A stretch of 64,000 nt of DNA from Nitrospirota bacterium (GCA_027328825.1 DAHWTK010000001.1:1-64000), one strand, 5' to 3'; shown: positions 18,515 through 28,233, numbered from the stretch's first letter. Notes: generated from the sequence alone by a model not told the origin. Numbers and translations are program-made.

Positions 18515-19540
18515 TTACGCGGCCTTCCCGGGCGCCTGACCGACGATATTCTCAGGCTGCCCCGCGAGGAAAGCCGCGATGTTTTCGACCGAAGTTTTAA
18601 GTATCCTCTGCACAGCCTCTTTCGTATTGAACGCGCTGTGCGGCGTGATTAATACGTTCCGAAGCCTCAAGAGGACGCTGTTCGCAAGGACAGTCTCAAG
18701 GTCGTATTTCTTCCTGAATATGGAACTCAGCAGTTCCGCCTCCTCGCGGATTGCGGGCTCCTCGTCCAGGACGTCGAGCCCTGCCGCGCCCACCTTCCCG
18801 TCGGCGATAGCCCGAAGGAGCGCCTGCACGTTCAGGACGCTTCCGCGCGAGGTGTTTATTATCACCACTCCGTTTTTCATAAGATTGAATTCGTCGGTCG
18901 ATATGAAGTCCTTCGTCTTCTCGTTCGCGGGGACGTGCAGGGTTATTATGTCAGACTGCGACAGTATCTCGGGCAGTTCTTCATAGGCAAACCCGAGTTC
19001 CGTCGAGAGTCTCTCGTTCCTGCGGACGTCGTACGCCAGGACACGCATGTTGAACCCCCTGGCTATCTCTATGACATGTCTTCCGATGCCGCCGACGCCA
19101 ATCACTCCGATGGTCTTGCCCCGCAGGTCGAATCCCCTGAGTCCGGCCTGCGAGAAGTCGCCCTTCCTTGTCCTGTCTATGGCGTCGTACATCCTGTGGC
19201 TTATGGCAAGTATCAGGGCAAAGACGTGTTCGGCGACGGTGTTCTCGCCGTAATTAGGCACGTTCGAGACGACAACACCCCTCTCGCGGCAGTAGTCCAT
19301 GTCTATGTGGTCGAAGCCGGTCGAGCGAGTGGCAATCATCCTGAGGCCTCCGAAATGCCGCAGCGTATCCCTGCCGAGATGAGAGTAGATAAACGGCGAT
19401 ATTATGCCTGCGTCGGAATGCTCCGCCGCGTTCTCAGGCGTGAGCGGCTCGGAGAGCGTCACTACGTCGTGCCCGCCCGCTCTCAGCACGTCGAACGCCT
19501 CTTTCTCCCATTCCTCGACTTCGTATACCGCTATTTTCAT
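18515..19540 (-). CDS. D-isomer-specific 2-hydroxyacid dehydrogenase (D-lactate dehydrogenase-like)
   Basis: It probably reduces a 2-keto acid such as pyruvate to the D-hydroxy acid with NADH. The NAD-binding motif is GVIGVGGIGRHV, the substrate-binding arginine is in INTSRGSVL, the catalytic glutamate in LDVLDEEPA and the histidine in ITPHSAFNT. I chose the ATG at 19538-19540 because an AAGGGG stretch precedes it; an in-frame start 57 codons earlier lacks support. That gives 341 residues, the usual D-LDH length. It heads the dehydrogenase-GAPDH-DUF72 operon, so the pair could recycle NADH from GAPDH. The substrate is not proven. Confidence 0.87.
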   Translation of the reverse strand: MKIAVYEVEEWEKEAFDVLRAGGHDVVTLSEPLTPENAAEHSDAGIISPFIYSHLGRDTLRHFGGLRMIATRSTGFDHIDMDYCRERGVVVSNVPNYGENTVAEHVFALILAISHRMYDAIDRTRKGDFSQAGLRGFDLRGKTIGVIGVGGIGRHVIEIARGFNMRVLAYDVRRNERLSTELGFAYEELPEILSQSDIITLHVPANEKTKDFISTDEFNLMKNGVVIINTSRGSVLNVQALLRAIADGKVGAAGLDVLDEEPAIREEAELLSSIFRKKYDLETVLANSVLLRLRNVLITPHSAFNTKEAVQRILKTSVENIAAFLAGQPENIVGQAPGKAA

Positions 19541-19633
19541 GGTTATCCCCTTTCCACGAAAAAGTTTAACACCCGGCATATGCGGTGTCAAAGCAGACAA
19601 ATGCGGCTCCCTGCGCAAGCGGAAAAAATCGGC

Positions 19634-19639
19634 TATAAT
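19634..19639 (+). promoter_or_regulatory. Likely -10 element for DUF5752-treT
   Basis: A perfect TATAAT lies 29 bases before the start codon at 19669, but no good -35 stands 16-18 bases upstream. An activator may therefore be needed. A near-palindrome with 5-bp arms ACACC/GGTGT around a CATATG core (19569-19588) lies between this and the divergent dehydrogenase and could be an operator. Confidence 0.45.
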
Positions 19640-19668
19640 TAAAAGCGGGTGCGAAACAAGGAGCGTAA

Positions 19669-20328
19669 ATGCCATTCGCCGTAAAAGACTGCGCGCTGGC
19701 GGCAATTGCAACGGGCGTGCGGGCTCATAACCTCAGGGAGCTTCGGGATCGGCTTATGACGGTCCATCCGGGGAGCATCTATTACCACTTCTGGGGCGGG
19801 CTTTTGAGGGCCGCTTTCGAGAACCGCGAATACATGAACGACTTCGCTGACTGGTCAAGAAAGGCGCACGGGCTTCACGACGAGGCGTTGGCGGAGAGAC
19901 TTTCCGTTATCGACCCGACGGATTTCGAAGACCTCGAAGAACTAAGACAGCAACTGGTGGAAGTGACCTCGGAGAGGCTCGAGGAAAGCGAGAAGCTCCG
20001 CCTCCTGCATGCGGACAGGCCGTTCATGTTCATCCGTTCTCAGATAGTAATATTCGACACATATGTGACCATTGAGCACCCCTCGCAACTTCCGATGACG
20101 GCGCCCATGATGACTCCGTCGTCATTCTTCTTCCATTTCGTGGACGCGCGCAGAAGGACGAAAGACCGTATGGACGATTTCCGCGAATGGCTGATGGAAT
20201 TCGGCGATGAGTTCAGGTCCCTGATAGACAGGCTTGCGGGTCTGGACCCGTACTTCGTTCCACTGGTGGAGCTCAAGGAGAAGATAGCGGACATATTTAC
20301 TGGATATTTTGCGGGAGAGACGGTATGA
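19669..20328 (+). CDS. DUF5752 family protein, partner of trehalose synthase TreT
   Basis: A soluble protein of 219 residues with no signal or membrane segment. I recognise it as the family often found immediately before TreT-type glycosyltransferases (SIYYHFWGGLLRAAFENREYMNDFADW near residue 36; FFFHFVDARRRTKDRMDDFREWL near 152). Its function is unknown. The sequence is rich in charged helices. AGGAG is six bases before the ATG. Its stop overlaps the treT start by four bases, suggesting co-translation and possibly a complex or regulatory role with TreT. Confidence 0.8.
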   Translation: MPFAVKDCALAAIATGVRAHNLRELRDRLMTVHPGSIYYHFWGGLLRAAFENREYMNDFADWSRKAHGLHDEALAERLSVIDPTDFEDLEELRQQLVEVTSERLEESEKLRLLHADRPFMFIRSQIVIFDTYVTIEHPSQLPMTAPMMTPSSFFFHFVDARRRTKDRMDDFREWLMEFGDEFRSLIDRLAGLDPYFVPLVELKEKIADIFTGYFAGETV

Positions 20329-21566
20329 GTGGGCTTCTAGACGCATACGCTAAGGCGGCGGGCGAAGATACCATATCCCATCTGCGCCAGCTTGCTTCCA
20401 CGCTTAACGGGATGAAGGTCGTGCACGTTAACTCAACCCGCGAGGGCGGCGGAGTCGCGGAAATACTCTGCCGGCTCGTCCCGCTTCAGCAGGAACTCGG
20501 CTTCGACGCGCGGTGGGAGGTAATCACGGGCGGCAAGGAGTTCTACCAGTGCACGAAAAGTTTTCATAACGCGCTCCAGGGAAACCCGGTCGTCGTCCCG
20601 GAGAGGCTTCTTAAGGAATTCGAAAAGACTAACCGCGAAAACGCGGATAGAATGAAGGACGCGCTTGAGGACGCGGACGCCGTTTTCATACACGATCCGC
20701 AGCCCGCGCCGCTTATAAAATATTTTCCGAACCGCAAAGGGAAATGGATATGGAGATGCCACATAGATGCGTCGCAGCCGTACCGTCCGGTATGGAATTA
20801 CCTCCGCAAGTTCGTGGCGCAGTATGACGCCAGCGTATTCTCCCTGGCCGAGTTCTCGCAGTCGCTTCCGCACCCGCAGTATCTAATACTACCGTCGATA
20901 GACCCGCTCTCCGAGAAGAACATGGACATCCCGGACGAGGAAGTTGACCACGTTGCGGCGACGTTCGGGCTCGACCGCTCGCGCCCGCTCGCAGTCCAGA
21001 TATCGCGTTTCGACAGGTTCAAGGACCCGACAGGCGTGATACGCGCATACCGCCTTGCGAAGAAATTCTCGCCGGGCCTTCAGCTCGTCCTTGCGGGCGG
21101 CGGCGCGACGGACGACCCGGAAGGCTCCACGGTGCTTAAAGAAGTGCAGGAAGCGGCGGGCGGAGACGGCGATGTGCACGTCCTGCTCCTGCCGGCTGAC
21201 GCGCACAGGACGATAAACGCCCTCCAGCGCGCGGCGGACATCGTTGTGCAGAAATCCATACGTGAGGGTTTCGGCCTGACCGTGACGGAAGGTCTCTGGA
21301 AGGGCAAGCCGGTTATCGGCGGGAACACGGGCGGCATAAAGATCCAGGTTATAGACCACCACACTGGTTTTCTCGTAAGCACGCCGGAGGGCGCGGCGAT
21401 GCGCATGCGCTACCTGCTCTTAAACAGGGAAAGACGCGAGGATATGGGCAGAGAAGCGAGGGACTACGTACGGCGGAACTTCCTTCTTACGAGGCAACTC
21501 CGAGAGCACCTCACGCTAATGGTGGGGCTTCATCACGGTTCCGAGGACAGGATAGGAATGGGATAG
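20325..21566 (+). CDS. treT: Trehalose glycosyltransferring synthase (GT4)
   Basis: TreT makes trehalose from an NDP-glucose and free glucose. The GT4 fold is shown by the N-terminal VVHVNSTREGGGVAEIL (glycine-rich acceptor loop), the middle VQISRFDRFKDPTGVI and the C-terminal REGFGLTVTEGLWKGKPVIGG (the E-x7-E nucleotide-sugar motif). The sequence WRCHIDASQPYRPVWNYL is typical of the TreT branch. A length of 413 residues is usual. It is coupled to the DUF5752 gene. With TreYZ nearby the cell has two trehalose routes. It converges on zwf with only eight bases between. Confidence 0.9.
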   Translation: MSGLLDAYAKAAGEDTISHLRQLASTLNGMKVVHVNSTREGGGVAEILCRLVPLQQELGFDARWEVITGGKEFYQCTKSFHNALQGNPVVVPERLLKEFEKTNRENADRMKDALEDADAVFIHDPQPAPLIKYFPNRKGKWIWRCHIDASQPYRPVWNYLRKFVAQYDASVFSLAEFSQSLPHPQYLILPSIDPLSEKNMDIPDEEVDHVAATFGLDRSRPLAVQISRFDRFKDPTGVIRAYRLAKKFSPGLQLVLAGGGATDDPEGSTVLKEVQEAAGGDGDVHVLLLPADAHRTINALQRAADIVVQKSIREGFGLTVTEGLWKGKPVIGGNTGGIKIQVIDHHTGFLVSTPEGAAMRMRYLLLNRERREDMGREARDYVRRNFLLTRQLREHLTLMVGLHHGSEDRIGMG

Positions 21567-21574
21567 ACCGGCCC

Positions 21575-23158
21575 CTACAGCGCGCGCCACAGCCGTCCGT
21601 CCCGGCGGATCAGCTCGTCGGCCTCTGCGGGCCCGTTTGAACCCGACGGGTAGTTCGGAAACTTAAAACCGCCCTTCATGCCTTCAAGTCTCTCTATGAC
21701 CGGCGAGAGAAGACCCCATGTAAGCTCCTCTATCTCGCCGCTCACGAAAAGCATCTGGTCGCCCGTCATGCAGTCGAGCAGGACCCTTTCGTATGCGTCC
21801 AGCAGGAAGACCTTCTCATACCTGAAGTCCATCAGGACGGGACGGAGACATGCGCGGGAGTCCGGCATCTTCGTCTGGAACTGAAGGCTTATCCCCTCGT
21901 CCGGCTGCACCCTGAGGACGAGCAGGTTTGGGTCGATAGTGTCCGAGAGGCTGCCTACCGGCTCCAGGACGTTAGAGAACATCAGGTGCGGCACGGCCCG
22001 GAACCTTATGGCAATCTCCGCCTTGCCTTTGGAGAGTCTCTTGCCGGAGCGCATATAGAACGGCACGCCGCTCCAACGCCAGTTGTCTATGAAAAGTTTC
22101 ATCGCCGCGTATGTCGGCGTGTTAGAGTTATTGTTTACGCCCGGCTCTTCCCTGTAGGATGGCACCGCCGCTCCGTTTATACTGCCCGCGCCGTACTGCC
22201 CGAGCGCGACATACTCGCCCAGCCTGTCAAGCGGCACCGGCCTGACAGACCTAAACACCTTCACCTTTTCCTCGCGCACGCGCTCGGATACAAAGGCGGC
22301 GGGGGGCTCCATCGCCGTCAGCGAGAGCAGTTGGAGGATATGGTTCTGAAACATGTCCCTGAGCACGCCCGCGTTTTCGTAATAGCCCGCCCTGTGCTCG
22401 ACGCCAAGGGTCTCGGAGAGCGTAATCTCGACATGGTCTATGTATCTCCTGTTCCAGAGCGGCTCGAAGATTGAATTGGCGAAGCGGAACATGAGTATGT
22501 TCTGGACGTTCTCCTTTGCGAGGTAGTGATCCATGCGGAAGGTCTGGGATTCCGAAAAAGACGCGCCTATCACACCGTTTAAGTGTCTTGATGACTCAAT
22601 ATCGGAGCCGAAAGGTTTTTCCACCACGACGCGGGAATAGCCGTTCTCCTCCGAAGCAAGGCCGGCGCCGCCTATGCGACTTATCACCGTCTCGTAGACG
22701 GCGGGCGGCAGGGCCATGTAGAATATGCGGTTACACCCGGTGCCGAATTTTTTTTCGAGCGGCTTCAGGCGCGCGGGGAGCGAGACGAAGAAATCCCCGG
22801 AATTGAAATCCGCCTCTGCATAGAATAATCTGTCGGAAAATTTCTGCCACGAATCCGAAGAAAAATCGCCCGGGAATGCCGCCCTGACCGCCTCTTCCAT
22901 TATACTGCGGAACCCGGAGTCGTCGGTCTCTATGCGGTCGGAACCCAGCATGAAGAAGCCGTCCGGGAGATGCCTGTTTGCGAAGAGCCGGTAAAGCGAC
23001 GGGATGAGTTTTCTCTTCGACAGATCGCCGCATGAGCCGAAGATGATTATGCCGCATGGAGCGGGCTTTTCTATACCGCAGAAATCCGGCCTCGGCGCGG
23101 CAGTGCATGTCGCATGCCGGTCTGCCTCCGGCGTGAGCGGCGCGGTTTCTTCGTTCAT
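21575..23158 (-). CDS. zwf: Glucose-6-phosphate dehydrogenase
   Basis: Zwf oxidises glucose 6-phosphate to 6-phosphogluconolactone, the entry to the oxidative pentose-phosphate pathway. The nucleotide site is FGSCGDLSKRKLIPSLYRL (G41-L46), the substrate lysine is in VVEKPFG (K181), and the active-site pair is D210/H211 in FRMDHYLAKE. A length of 527 residues is normal with a slightly long N-terminus. GGAGGGG precedes the ATG, which overlaps the rpiB stop by four bases. It is the last gene of the operon tkt-tal-gnd-rpiB-zwf. Confidence 0.95.
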   Translation of the reverse strand: MNEETAPLTPEADRHATCTAAPRPDFCGIEKPAPCGIIIFGSCGDLSKRKLIPSLYRLFANRHLPDGFFMLGSDRIETDDSGFRSIMEEAVRAAFPGDFSSDSWQKFSDRLFYAEADFNSGDFFVSLPARLKPLEKKFGTGCNRIFYMALPPAVYETVISRIGGAGLASEENGYSRVVVEKPFGSDIESSRHLNGVIGASFSESQTFRMDHYLAKENVQNILMFRFANSIFEPLWNRRYIDHVEITLSETLGVEHRAGYYENAGVLRDMFQNHILQLLSLTAMEPPAAFVSERVREEKVKVFRSVRPVPLDRLGEYVALGQYGAGSINGAAVPSYREEPGVNNNSNTPTYAAMKLFIDNWRWSGVPFYMRSGKRLSKGKAEIAIRFRAVPHLMFSNVLEPVGSLSDTIDPNLLVLRVQPDEGISLQFQTKMPDSRACLRPVLMDFRYEKVFLLDAYERVLLDCMTGDQMLFVSGEIEELTWGLLSPVIERLEGMKGGFKFPNYPSGSNGPAEADELIRRDGRLWRAL

Positions 23159-23601
23159 CGCCCCTCCAGGCGGTTTATTTTGGAAAGCCTGCGGACGAAT
23201 CGGGCCTCGGCCTTGAAGCGCGCCTTGAGAAAAATATCCGCAAGGTCTCTTGCGAGGCTGTATCCGACGACGCTCCCGCCCAGGCAGAGAATGTTCATGT
23301 CGTCGTCCTCCACGCCCTGCCTTGCCGAAAACGCATCGACCACAAGCGCCGCCCGCGCTCCGGGGACTTTATTCGCCGCGACCGACGCGCCTACGCCGCT
23401 TGCGCATACGGCTATTCCGCGCTCCAGCTCGCCGGAGGCAACGGCTGCCGCAAGCGGGATTACGTAGTCAGGATAGTCGTCGTCCGGATTCGTTTCATGG
23501 GCCCCGAAGTCCTTAACGTCGTGCCCGGACTCTTCGAGATGCGTCTTGAGAGAGTCCTTCAGTTCCCGTCCGCCGTGGTCAGCCGCAAGACCGATTTTCA
23601 T
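23155..23601 (-). CDS. rpiB: Ribose-5-phosphate isomerase B
   Basis: RpiB interconverts ribose and ribulose 5-phosphates. The family signatures are MKIGLAADHGG at the start, DDDYPDYVIPLA, and GIAVCASGVGASVAANKVPGARA with the catalytic cysteine, followed by a serine-anchored VDAFSARQG and NILCLGG. I set the start at 23601, five bases after the gnd stop. A longer in-frame extension runs inside gnd and has no family similarity. The product is 148 residues, as expected. Its stop overlaps zwf by four bases. Confidence 0.93.
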   Translation of the reverse strand: MKIGLAADHGGRELKDSLKTHLEESGHDVKDFGAHETNPDDDYPDYVIPLAAAVASGELERGIAVCASGVGASVAANKVPGARAALVVDAFSARQGVEDDDMNILCLGGSVVGYSLARDLADIFLKARFKAEARFVRRLSKINRLEGR

Positions 23602-23606
23602 ATTTC

Positions 23607-24509
23607 TTAGCCGCTCTTCCTGAAGCCGTGGCCGCCGAACTCGTCCCGCATTGCGGCAAGGAGCTTCTCGGAGAAACACTCCCTGTCCCTGGAACGGAAC
23701 CTCTGGAAGAGCGCGCCGGAGATAAGCGGCGCATGGACGGCGAAATCGACCGCCTCCCGCACCGTCCATCGCCCTTCGCCGGAGTCCTCCACCCACGCCT
23801 CGATGTCTTTTAAATCCCCATGTTTCCTGAACGCGGACTCCGCGAACTCAAGGAGCCAGGACTGTATTATGCTCCCGTGGTTCCAGAGTCCCGCAAGCCC
23901 TTCAAAATCGATATTCCCGTACGGCGATTTTTTCACAATCTCGAATCCCTCTCCGTACGCTGACATCAGCGCATATTCGATGCCGTTATGCACCATCTTT
24001 ATGAAATGCCCCGCCCCTGCCGGGCCGCAGTACATAAACCCTTTTTCGGGCGCAAGCGTTTTAAAAAGCGGGGTGAGCCTGTCGAACAAGTTCTTTTCTC
24101 CGCCTATCATCAGGCAGTATCCCTTTTCAAGGCCCCAGATGCCGCTGGACACTCCCGCATCCATAAATCCTATACCGAACGGCCTGAGCGATTCCTCCTG
24201 CCGTATAGAGTCCTTATAGAAGCTGTTTCCGCCTTCGACGACCACATCGCCTTTAGATAGAACTCCCTTGAGCGCGTCTATTGTCTCGTCCACTGGCTCC
24301 CCGGCTGGAAGCATCATCCATAACGTGCGCGGCGGGGCAAGCTTTGCGGCGAGTTCTTCAAGAGACGCCGCCGCTTCAGCCCCCTCGTTTGCAAGGGCAG
24401 CGACACTCTCGGGCGAGCTGTCGAAGACGACGGCCGCATGGCCGCCCTTCATAAGCCTTCTTGCCATGTTGCCGCCCATTTTCCCTAGACCTATCATACC
24501 GAGCTGCAT
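23607..24509 (-). CDS. gnd: 6-phosphogluconate dehydrogenase, decarboxylating (short form)
   Basis: Gnd converts 6-phosphogluconate to ribulose 5-phosphate plus CO2. It has the Rossmann start MIGLGKMGGNMARRL, an acidic residue after the second strand (VFDSSPE), the substrate loop VVEGGNSFYKDS, and GPAGAGHFIKMVHNGIEY. At 300 residues it is the short YqeC/GndA type, not the 470-residue form; the aspartate suggests NAD preference. It is followed within five bases by rpiB, and preceded by a 251-base gap with repeats after tal. Confidence 0.93.
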   Translation of the reverse strand: MQLGMIGLGKMGGNMARRLMKGGHAAVVFDSSPESVAALANEGAEAAASLEELAAKLAPPRTLWMMLPAGEPVDETIDALKGVLSKGDVVVEGGNSFYKDSIRQEESLRPFGIGFMDAGVSSGIWGLEKGYCLMIGGEKNLFDRLTPLFKTLAPEKGFMYCGPAGAGHFIKMVHNGIEYALMSAYGEGFEIVKKSPYGNIDFEGLAGLWNHGSIIQSWLLEFAESAFRKHGDLKDIEAWVEDSGEGRWTVREAVDFAVHAPLISGALFQRFRSRDRECFSEKLLAAMRDEFGGHGFRKSG

Positions 24510-24533
24510 AATGTCTCCTTCACCCTCTCCCAG

Positions 24534-24717
24534 CCCTCTCCCATCAAGGGAGAGGGATATAAAACTGCCAATGCGCTTGTATAGTTCACCTTGAGCATAT
24601 GTTCCATTGGCCGCGTCCTTCGATATTGAGATATAAAACTACACCTTTGAGCACCTGTTTCGCTGGCCGCGTTCTTTACCGGGATATAAAACTACCGACG
24701 CACTTGCATATTTCACC
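24534..24717. repeat. Hairpin plus interleaved short repeats between tal and gnd
   Basis: A perfect 9-bp palindrome with a five-base loop (24534-24556) is followed by short units in the order A-B-C-A-C-A-B. Unit A is GATATAAAACT at 24556-24566, 24630-24640 and 24683-24693. B, about 23 bases, is at 24568-24590 and 24695-24717. C, about 33 bases ending GGCCGCGTYCTT, is at 24588-24620 and 24643-24676. There is no coding potential on either strand that fits a gene. It separates two parts of the pentose-phosphate operon. Confidence 0.75.
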
Positions 24718-24760
24718 CCTCGCCCTGTCATGGGAAATGGGTAAGGGAGAGAGGTTCTTT

Positions 24761-25906
24761 TTACGCCGCCTTTTCCGCCATGCCCTCGATCTTTTTTGCA
24801 ATCGCCGCCAGGACGTCGTTATACGAGTCGCTGAATTTCTTCACCCCTTCTTCCTCAAGCCGCTCCGTCGCCTGTTCCAGGTTTATGCCAATGGAAAAAA
24901 TCTTCTCGAACACGTCCCGCGCGTCCTGAAGGTCCTGCTCTATCGTTATGCGGACCTTCCCGTGGTCCCTGAACTTCGTAAGCGTATCGAGCGGCATGGT
25001 ATTCACGGTATCCGGGGCAATCAACTCCTCCACGTATTTTATGTCGCTGTACTTCGGATTTTTGGTGCCTGTCGAGGCCCAGAGGAGCCTCTGGGCGTTC
25101 GCGCCGTTCTCGCGTATATGTCTGAAACCGGTGCCCAGGAACATCTCCTTGTATTTCTGGTAGGCGAGCTTGCAGTTGGCTACACCCGCCTTGCCGTAGA
25201 GATTTTTTATTCTGCGCTCCTCATTCTCCGTGCCTGCCGCCGGGAGTTTTTCATTGAACATCGTATCGAAAAGGGTGTCCACCCGGCTGACGAAGAAACT
25301 CGCCACGGAGTGTATGTCGGAGACGGGAAGCCCCTCGCTTATCCGCCTCTCTATCCCCCTGAGATATGCCATGGCCACGGCCTCATATCTCTGGACGGAA
25401 AAAAGGAGCGTCACGTTTACGTTTATGCCTTCCGCGGTCAGCTCTTCCACGGCCCGGACTCCTTCCGGGATTCCCGGTATCTTGACGAGTATATTCTTCC
25501 GGCCTATCTCGGAGGCCAGCCGCCTGGCCTCGTTTATGGAGGCGTCCGCGTCCCGCGCCAGCTTCGGCGAGACCTCGATGCTTACGTAACCGTCCTGCCC
25601 GCCGCTCCTGTCGTAGACCTCTTTCAAAATATCCGCGGCCTCGCGGATGTCTTCGGTGGTTATCGTCTCGTAAATCTTTTTCGGTTCCGAGGCGGTGCTT
25701 CCGGCCAGTTCCTTTATCTGCGCGTCGTAGATGTCGCTTCCCTCGATTGCGCCCTGGAAGATGGTCGGGTTGGACGTAATGCCGGAGACGTTATCCTCCC
25801 GCACGAGCGCGCCGAGCCTGCCGGAGCGGATGATGTCGCGGCTTAAAAAGTCGAGCCAGATGCTCTGCCCTGCCTGGTTCAGTTGGATTAAAGGGTTGCC
25901 TGCCAT
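24761..25906 (-). CDS. tal: Transaldolase
   Basis: Transaldolase moves a three-carbon unit between sugar phosphates in the non-oxidative pentose-phosphate pathway. Signatures are VSGITSNPTIFQGAIEGSD near residue 40, YVSIEVSP, the Schiff-base lysine in NILVKIPG, INVNVTLLFSVQRYE and the C-terminal LLWASTGTKNP. A length of 381 residues matches the longer (Tal-B/cyanobacterial-like) type. It starts 16 bases after tkt, so the two are in one transcript. Confidence 0.94.
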   Translation of the reverse strand: MAGNPLIQLNQAGQSIWLDFLSRDIIRSGRLGALVREDNVSGITSNPTIFQGAIEGSDIYDAQIKELAGSTASEPKKIYETITTEDIREAADILKEVYDRSGGQDGYVSIEVSPKLARDADASINEARRLASEIGRKNILVKIPGIPEGVRAVEELTAEGINVNVTLLFSVQRYEAVAMAYLRGIERRISEGLPVSDIHSVASFFVSRVDTLFDTMFNEKLPAAGTENEERRIKNLYGKAGVANCKLAYQKYKEMFLGTGFRHIRENGANAQRLLWASTGTKNPKYSDIKYVEELIAPDTVNTMPLDTLTKFRDHGKVRITIEQDLQDARDVFEKIFSIGINLEQATERLEEEGVKKFSDSYNDVLAAIAKKIEGMAEKAA

Positions 25907-25922
25907 GTCGGCCTCCGCAGTT

Positions 25923-28019
25923 TTATGAATATTTTGCCGCCGCCCTCTTTTTCGGCGCAGCGTTTTTCCGGTTTAAGAGCTTCCCGGCGTTCTCGATGAT
26001 ATTGTCCGCGGTGAAACCGAACTTCTCCATGTTTACGCTTCCAGGCGCCGATGCCCCGAAACGGTCTATTCCGATGGTTACGCCCGAAGGCCCGGCGTAT
26101 TTATCCCAGCCGAAGACAGAGGCGGCCTCTACCGTTATCCGCGCCGTTACGCCGGGCGGCAGGACCTTGTCTTTGTATTCGCGGGGCTGCATCTCGAACG
26201 TCTCGCGGCATGGCATACTCACCACCCTTGCGGCCACGCCCTCGCCGACGAGTCTCTCATAGGCCTCAAGGGCTGTGTGAACCTCCGAGCCCGTAGCGAT
26301 AATGACAATTTCCGGACGCCCTTTCGGGGCGTCGGCCAGAATGTACGCCCCCATGTGAAGCCCTGCTGCCTTGGCGTATTTTTTCCTGTCGATTACGGGA
26401 ACTTTCTGCCGTGTCAGCACGAGCGCTACAGGCCCGTCCTTTTCCAGCAGCGCCGATTTCCATGCCTCGGCGGTCTCATTGGCGTCCGCCGGACGGATTA
26501 CCCTTATCCCCGGCATGGCCCGAAGCGACGCAAGCTGCTCTATCGGCTGGTGTGTCGGGCCGTCCTCGCCAAGGGCGACGGAGTCGTGCGTGAAGACGTA
26601 TATAACCTTGACCCGGGATAGCGCGGCCAGGCGGATGGCGGGCCGCATATAATCCGAGAATATCAGAAACGTGGCCGCGAACGGGATAAGACCGCCGTGC
26701 AGCGAAATACCGTTGCTTATGGCCGCCATCGCGTGCTCTCTTACGCCGTAAGCGATATTCGCCCCGCCGTAGCCCCAGTGTCCTGTGACGGCGCCCTGCA
26801 CGCCTTCGTCCCCGCCCGCCGGGTTCTGAAAATCTCCCCTTCCGTCCATGGCGGTATTCGTCGAGGGGTCGAGGTCTCCGGAGCCGCCGATTAGAGACGG
26901 GATTTTCTCCGCCACCGCGTTAAGCGTCTTGCCGGCGGCGGAGCGCGTGGCAATACCCTTTTTGTCAGGCGGAAAGACCGGAATATCTCCGTCCCAGCCT
27001 TCCGGGAGCTTCGGACCCGTCATCAGCTCCCACTGCGCCAGGAGTTCCGGATATTTCCTGCCGTAGGAACGCATCAGCTCCGTCCATTCCTCCTCCCGAC
27101 CGGCGCCTTTCGCCCCCGCCTCGCGGAAGACCTTGAGCGCCTGGTCCGGCACATAGAACACCTCGTCGGGAGGCCAACCCAGATTGTCCTTTGTAAGCCG
27201 CGTCTCTTCGGCCCCAAGTGGCGAGCCATGCGCCTGATAACTGTCCTGCTTGTTCGGGCTTCCGTAGCCCAGGTGCGTACGGACGGCGACAAGCGACGGC
27301 CTGCCCGTCTCCTCCTTCGCCGCCGTGACTGCCCTGGATATTGCGTCCAGGTCGTTTCCGTCCTCCACGCTCTGCGTGTGCCAGCCGTAGGCATCGAAGC
27401 GCTTTATAACGTCCTCCGTGAAGGACAGCTTCGTATCCGCCGAAAGCGTGGTGTGGTTGTTGTCGTATATGTAAATCAGCTTGCCGAGTTTCAGGTGTCC
27501 CGCAAGCGACGCCGCCTCGGAGGCGACGCCTTCCATCAAATCACCGTCGCTCGCTATGGCGAAGGTGCAGTGGTCCACTATCTCGTGTCCGGGACGGTTG
27601 AAAAGGGCGGCCATGTATCGCTCTGCGATTGCCATGCCGACGCCGTTTGCAAAACCCTGGCCGAGCGGCCCCGTCGTACACTCGACCCCGGGGGTATGCC
27701 CGTATTCCGGATGGCCGGGGGTTTTGCTGCCCCATTTGCGGAAGTTCTTTATGTCGTCGAGCGAGAGGTCGTATCCCGTAAGGTAGAGCATTGCGTAAAG
27801 AAGCATGGAGCCGTGCCCGGCGGAGAGGACGAAACGGTCCCGGTCGGCCCAGAGAGGGTTCCTGGGGTTGTATTTCATGAACCTGGTCCACAGGACGTGC
27901 GCAATCGACGCGGTGCCCATGGGCATACCGGGATGCCCGGAGTTTGCGTTTTCGACTGCGTCCACAGCAAGGAAGCGTATCGTGTTGACGCACAGATCCT
28001 CAATGCCCATCTTCTTCAA
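25923..28019 (-). CDS. tkt: Transketolase
   Basis: This thiamine-diphosphate enzyme moves two-carbon units in the pentose-phosphate pathway. Visible features are [11 protein letters not shown] (active histidine), [14 protein letters not shown], the TPP/Mg motif [19 protein letters not shown]...YDNNHTTLS, and the pyrimidine-domain [13 protein letters not shown] and [21 protein letters not shown]. The start is debatable: TTG at 28017-28019 has AGGGG (28026-28030) six bases upstream, while ATG at 28008-28010 has only a too-close AGAAG. I chose the TTG. It is the first gene of the operon. Confidence 0.94.
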   Translation of the reverse strand: MKKMGIEDLCVNTIRFLAVDAVENANSGHPGMPMGTASIAHVLWTRFMKYNPRNPLWADRDRFVLSAGHGSMLLYAMLYLTGYDLSLDDIKNFRKWGSKTPGHPEYGHTPGVECTTGPLGQGFANGVGMAIAERYMAALFNRPGHEIVDHCTFAIASDGDLMEGVASEAASLAGHLKLGKLIYIYDNNHTTLSADTKLSFTEDVIKRFDAYGWHTQSVEDGNDLDAISRAVTAAKEETGRPSLVAVRTHLGYGSPNKQDSYQAHGSPLGAEETRLTKDNLGWPPDEVFYVPDQALKVFREAGAKGAGREEEWTELMRSYGRKYPELLAQWELMTGPKLPEGWDGDIPVFPPDKKGIATRSAAGKTLNAVAEKIPSLIGGSGDLDPSTNTAMDGRGDFQNPAGGDEGVQGAVTGHWGYGGANIAYGVREHAMAAISNGISLHGGLIPFAATFLIFSDYMRPAIRLAALSRVKVIYVFTHDSVALGEDGPTHQPIEQLASLRAMPGIRVIRPADANETAEAWKSALLEKDGPVALVLTRQKVPVIDRKKYAKAAGLHMGAYILADAPKGRPEIVIIATGSEVHTALEAYERLVGEGVAARVVSMPCRETFEMQPREYKDKVLPPGVTARITVEAASVFGWDKYAGPSGVTIGIDRFGASAPGSVNMEKFGFTADNIIENAGKLLNRKNAAPKKRAAAKYS

Positions 28020-28088
28020 GTTTAACCCCTCCGAATTTTCCGCAGCCCATTCACTGTAAAAAAACAAGCCTGGCGGCTTTTCCATGTA

Positions 28089-28116
28089 AGTATATCAGAA
28101 AAACCTTAATTCAAAG
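28089..28116 (-). promoter_or_regulatory. Possible promoter of the pentose-phosphate operon
   Basis: The minus strand carries TATACT (28089-28094, 5 of 6) about 70 bases before the tkt start. A poor -35 (CTTTGA, 28111-28116) stands 16 bases upstream. Confidence 0.4.
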
Positions 28117-28162
28117 AGGAAATTGCGCCTGCCGACAGCTCCCGCCGTTTCCCGCTTTTGGG

Positions 28163-28192
28163 TTGCTTTCACCCGCCCGCCTGTGCTATATT
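28163..28192 (+). promoter_or_regulatory. Possible promoter of the heme genes
   Basis: TTGCTT (28163-28168) and TATATT (28187-28192) are 18 bases apart. Transcription would start about 35 bases before the radical SAM gene at 28234. Confidence 0.45.
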
Positions 28193-28233
28193 AACCTCAC
28201 GCATTTCCAGAGTTTTTTGCCGGAGATAAAGGA

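Noticed and set aside
24599..25846. 415-codon open frame on the plus strand opposite tal
   Set aside because: Arginine- and valine-rich shadow of transaldolase, starting within the repeat block. No motif supports it.
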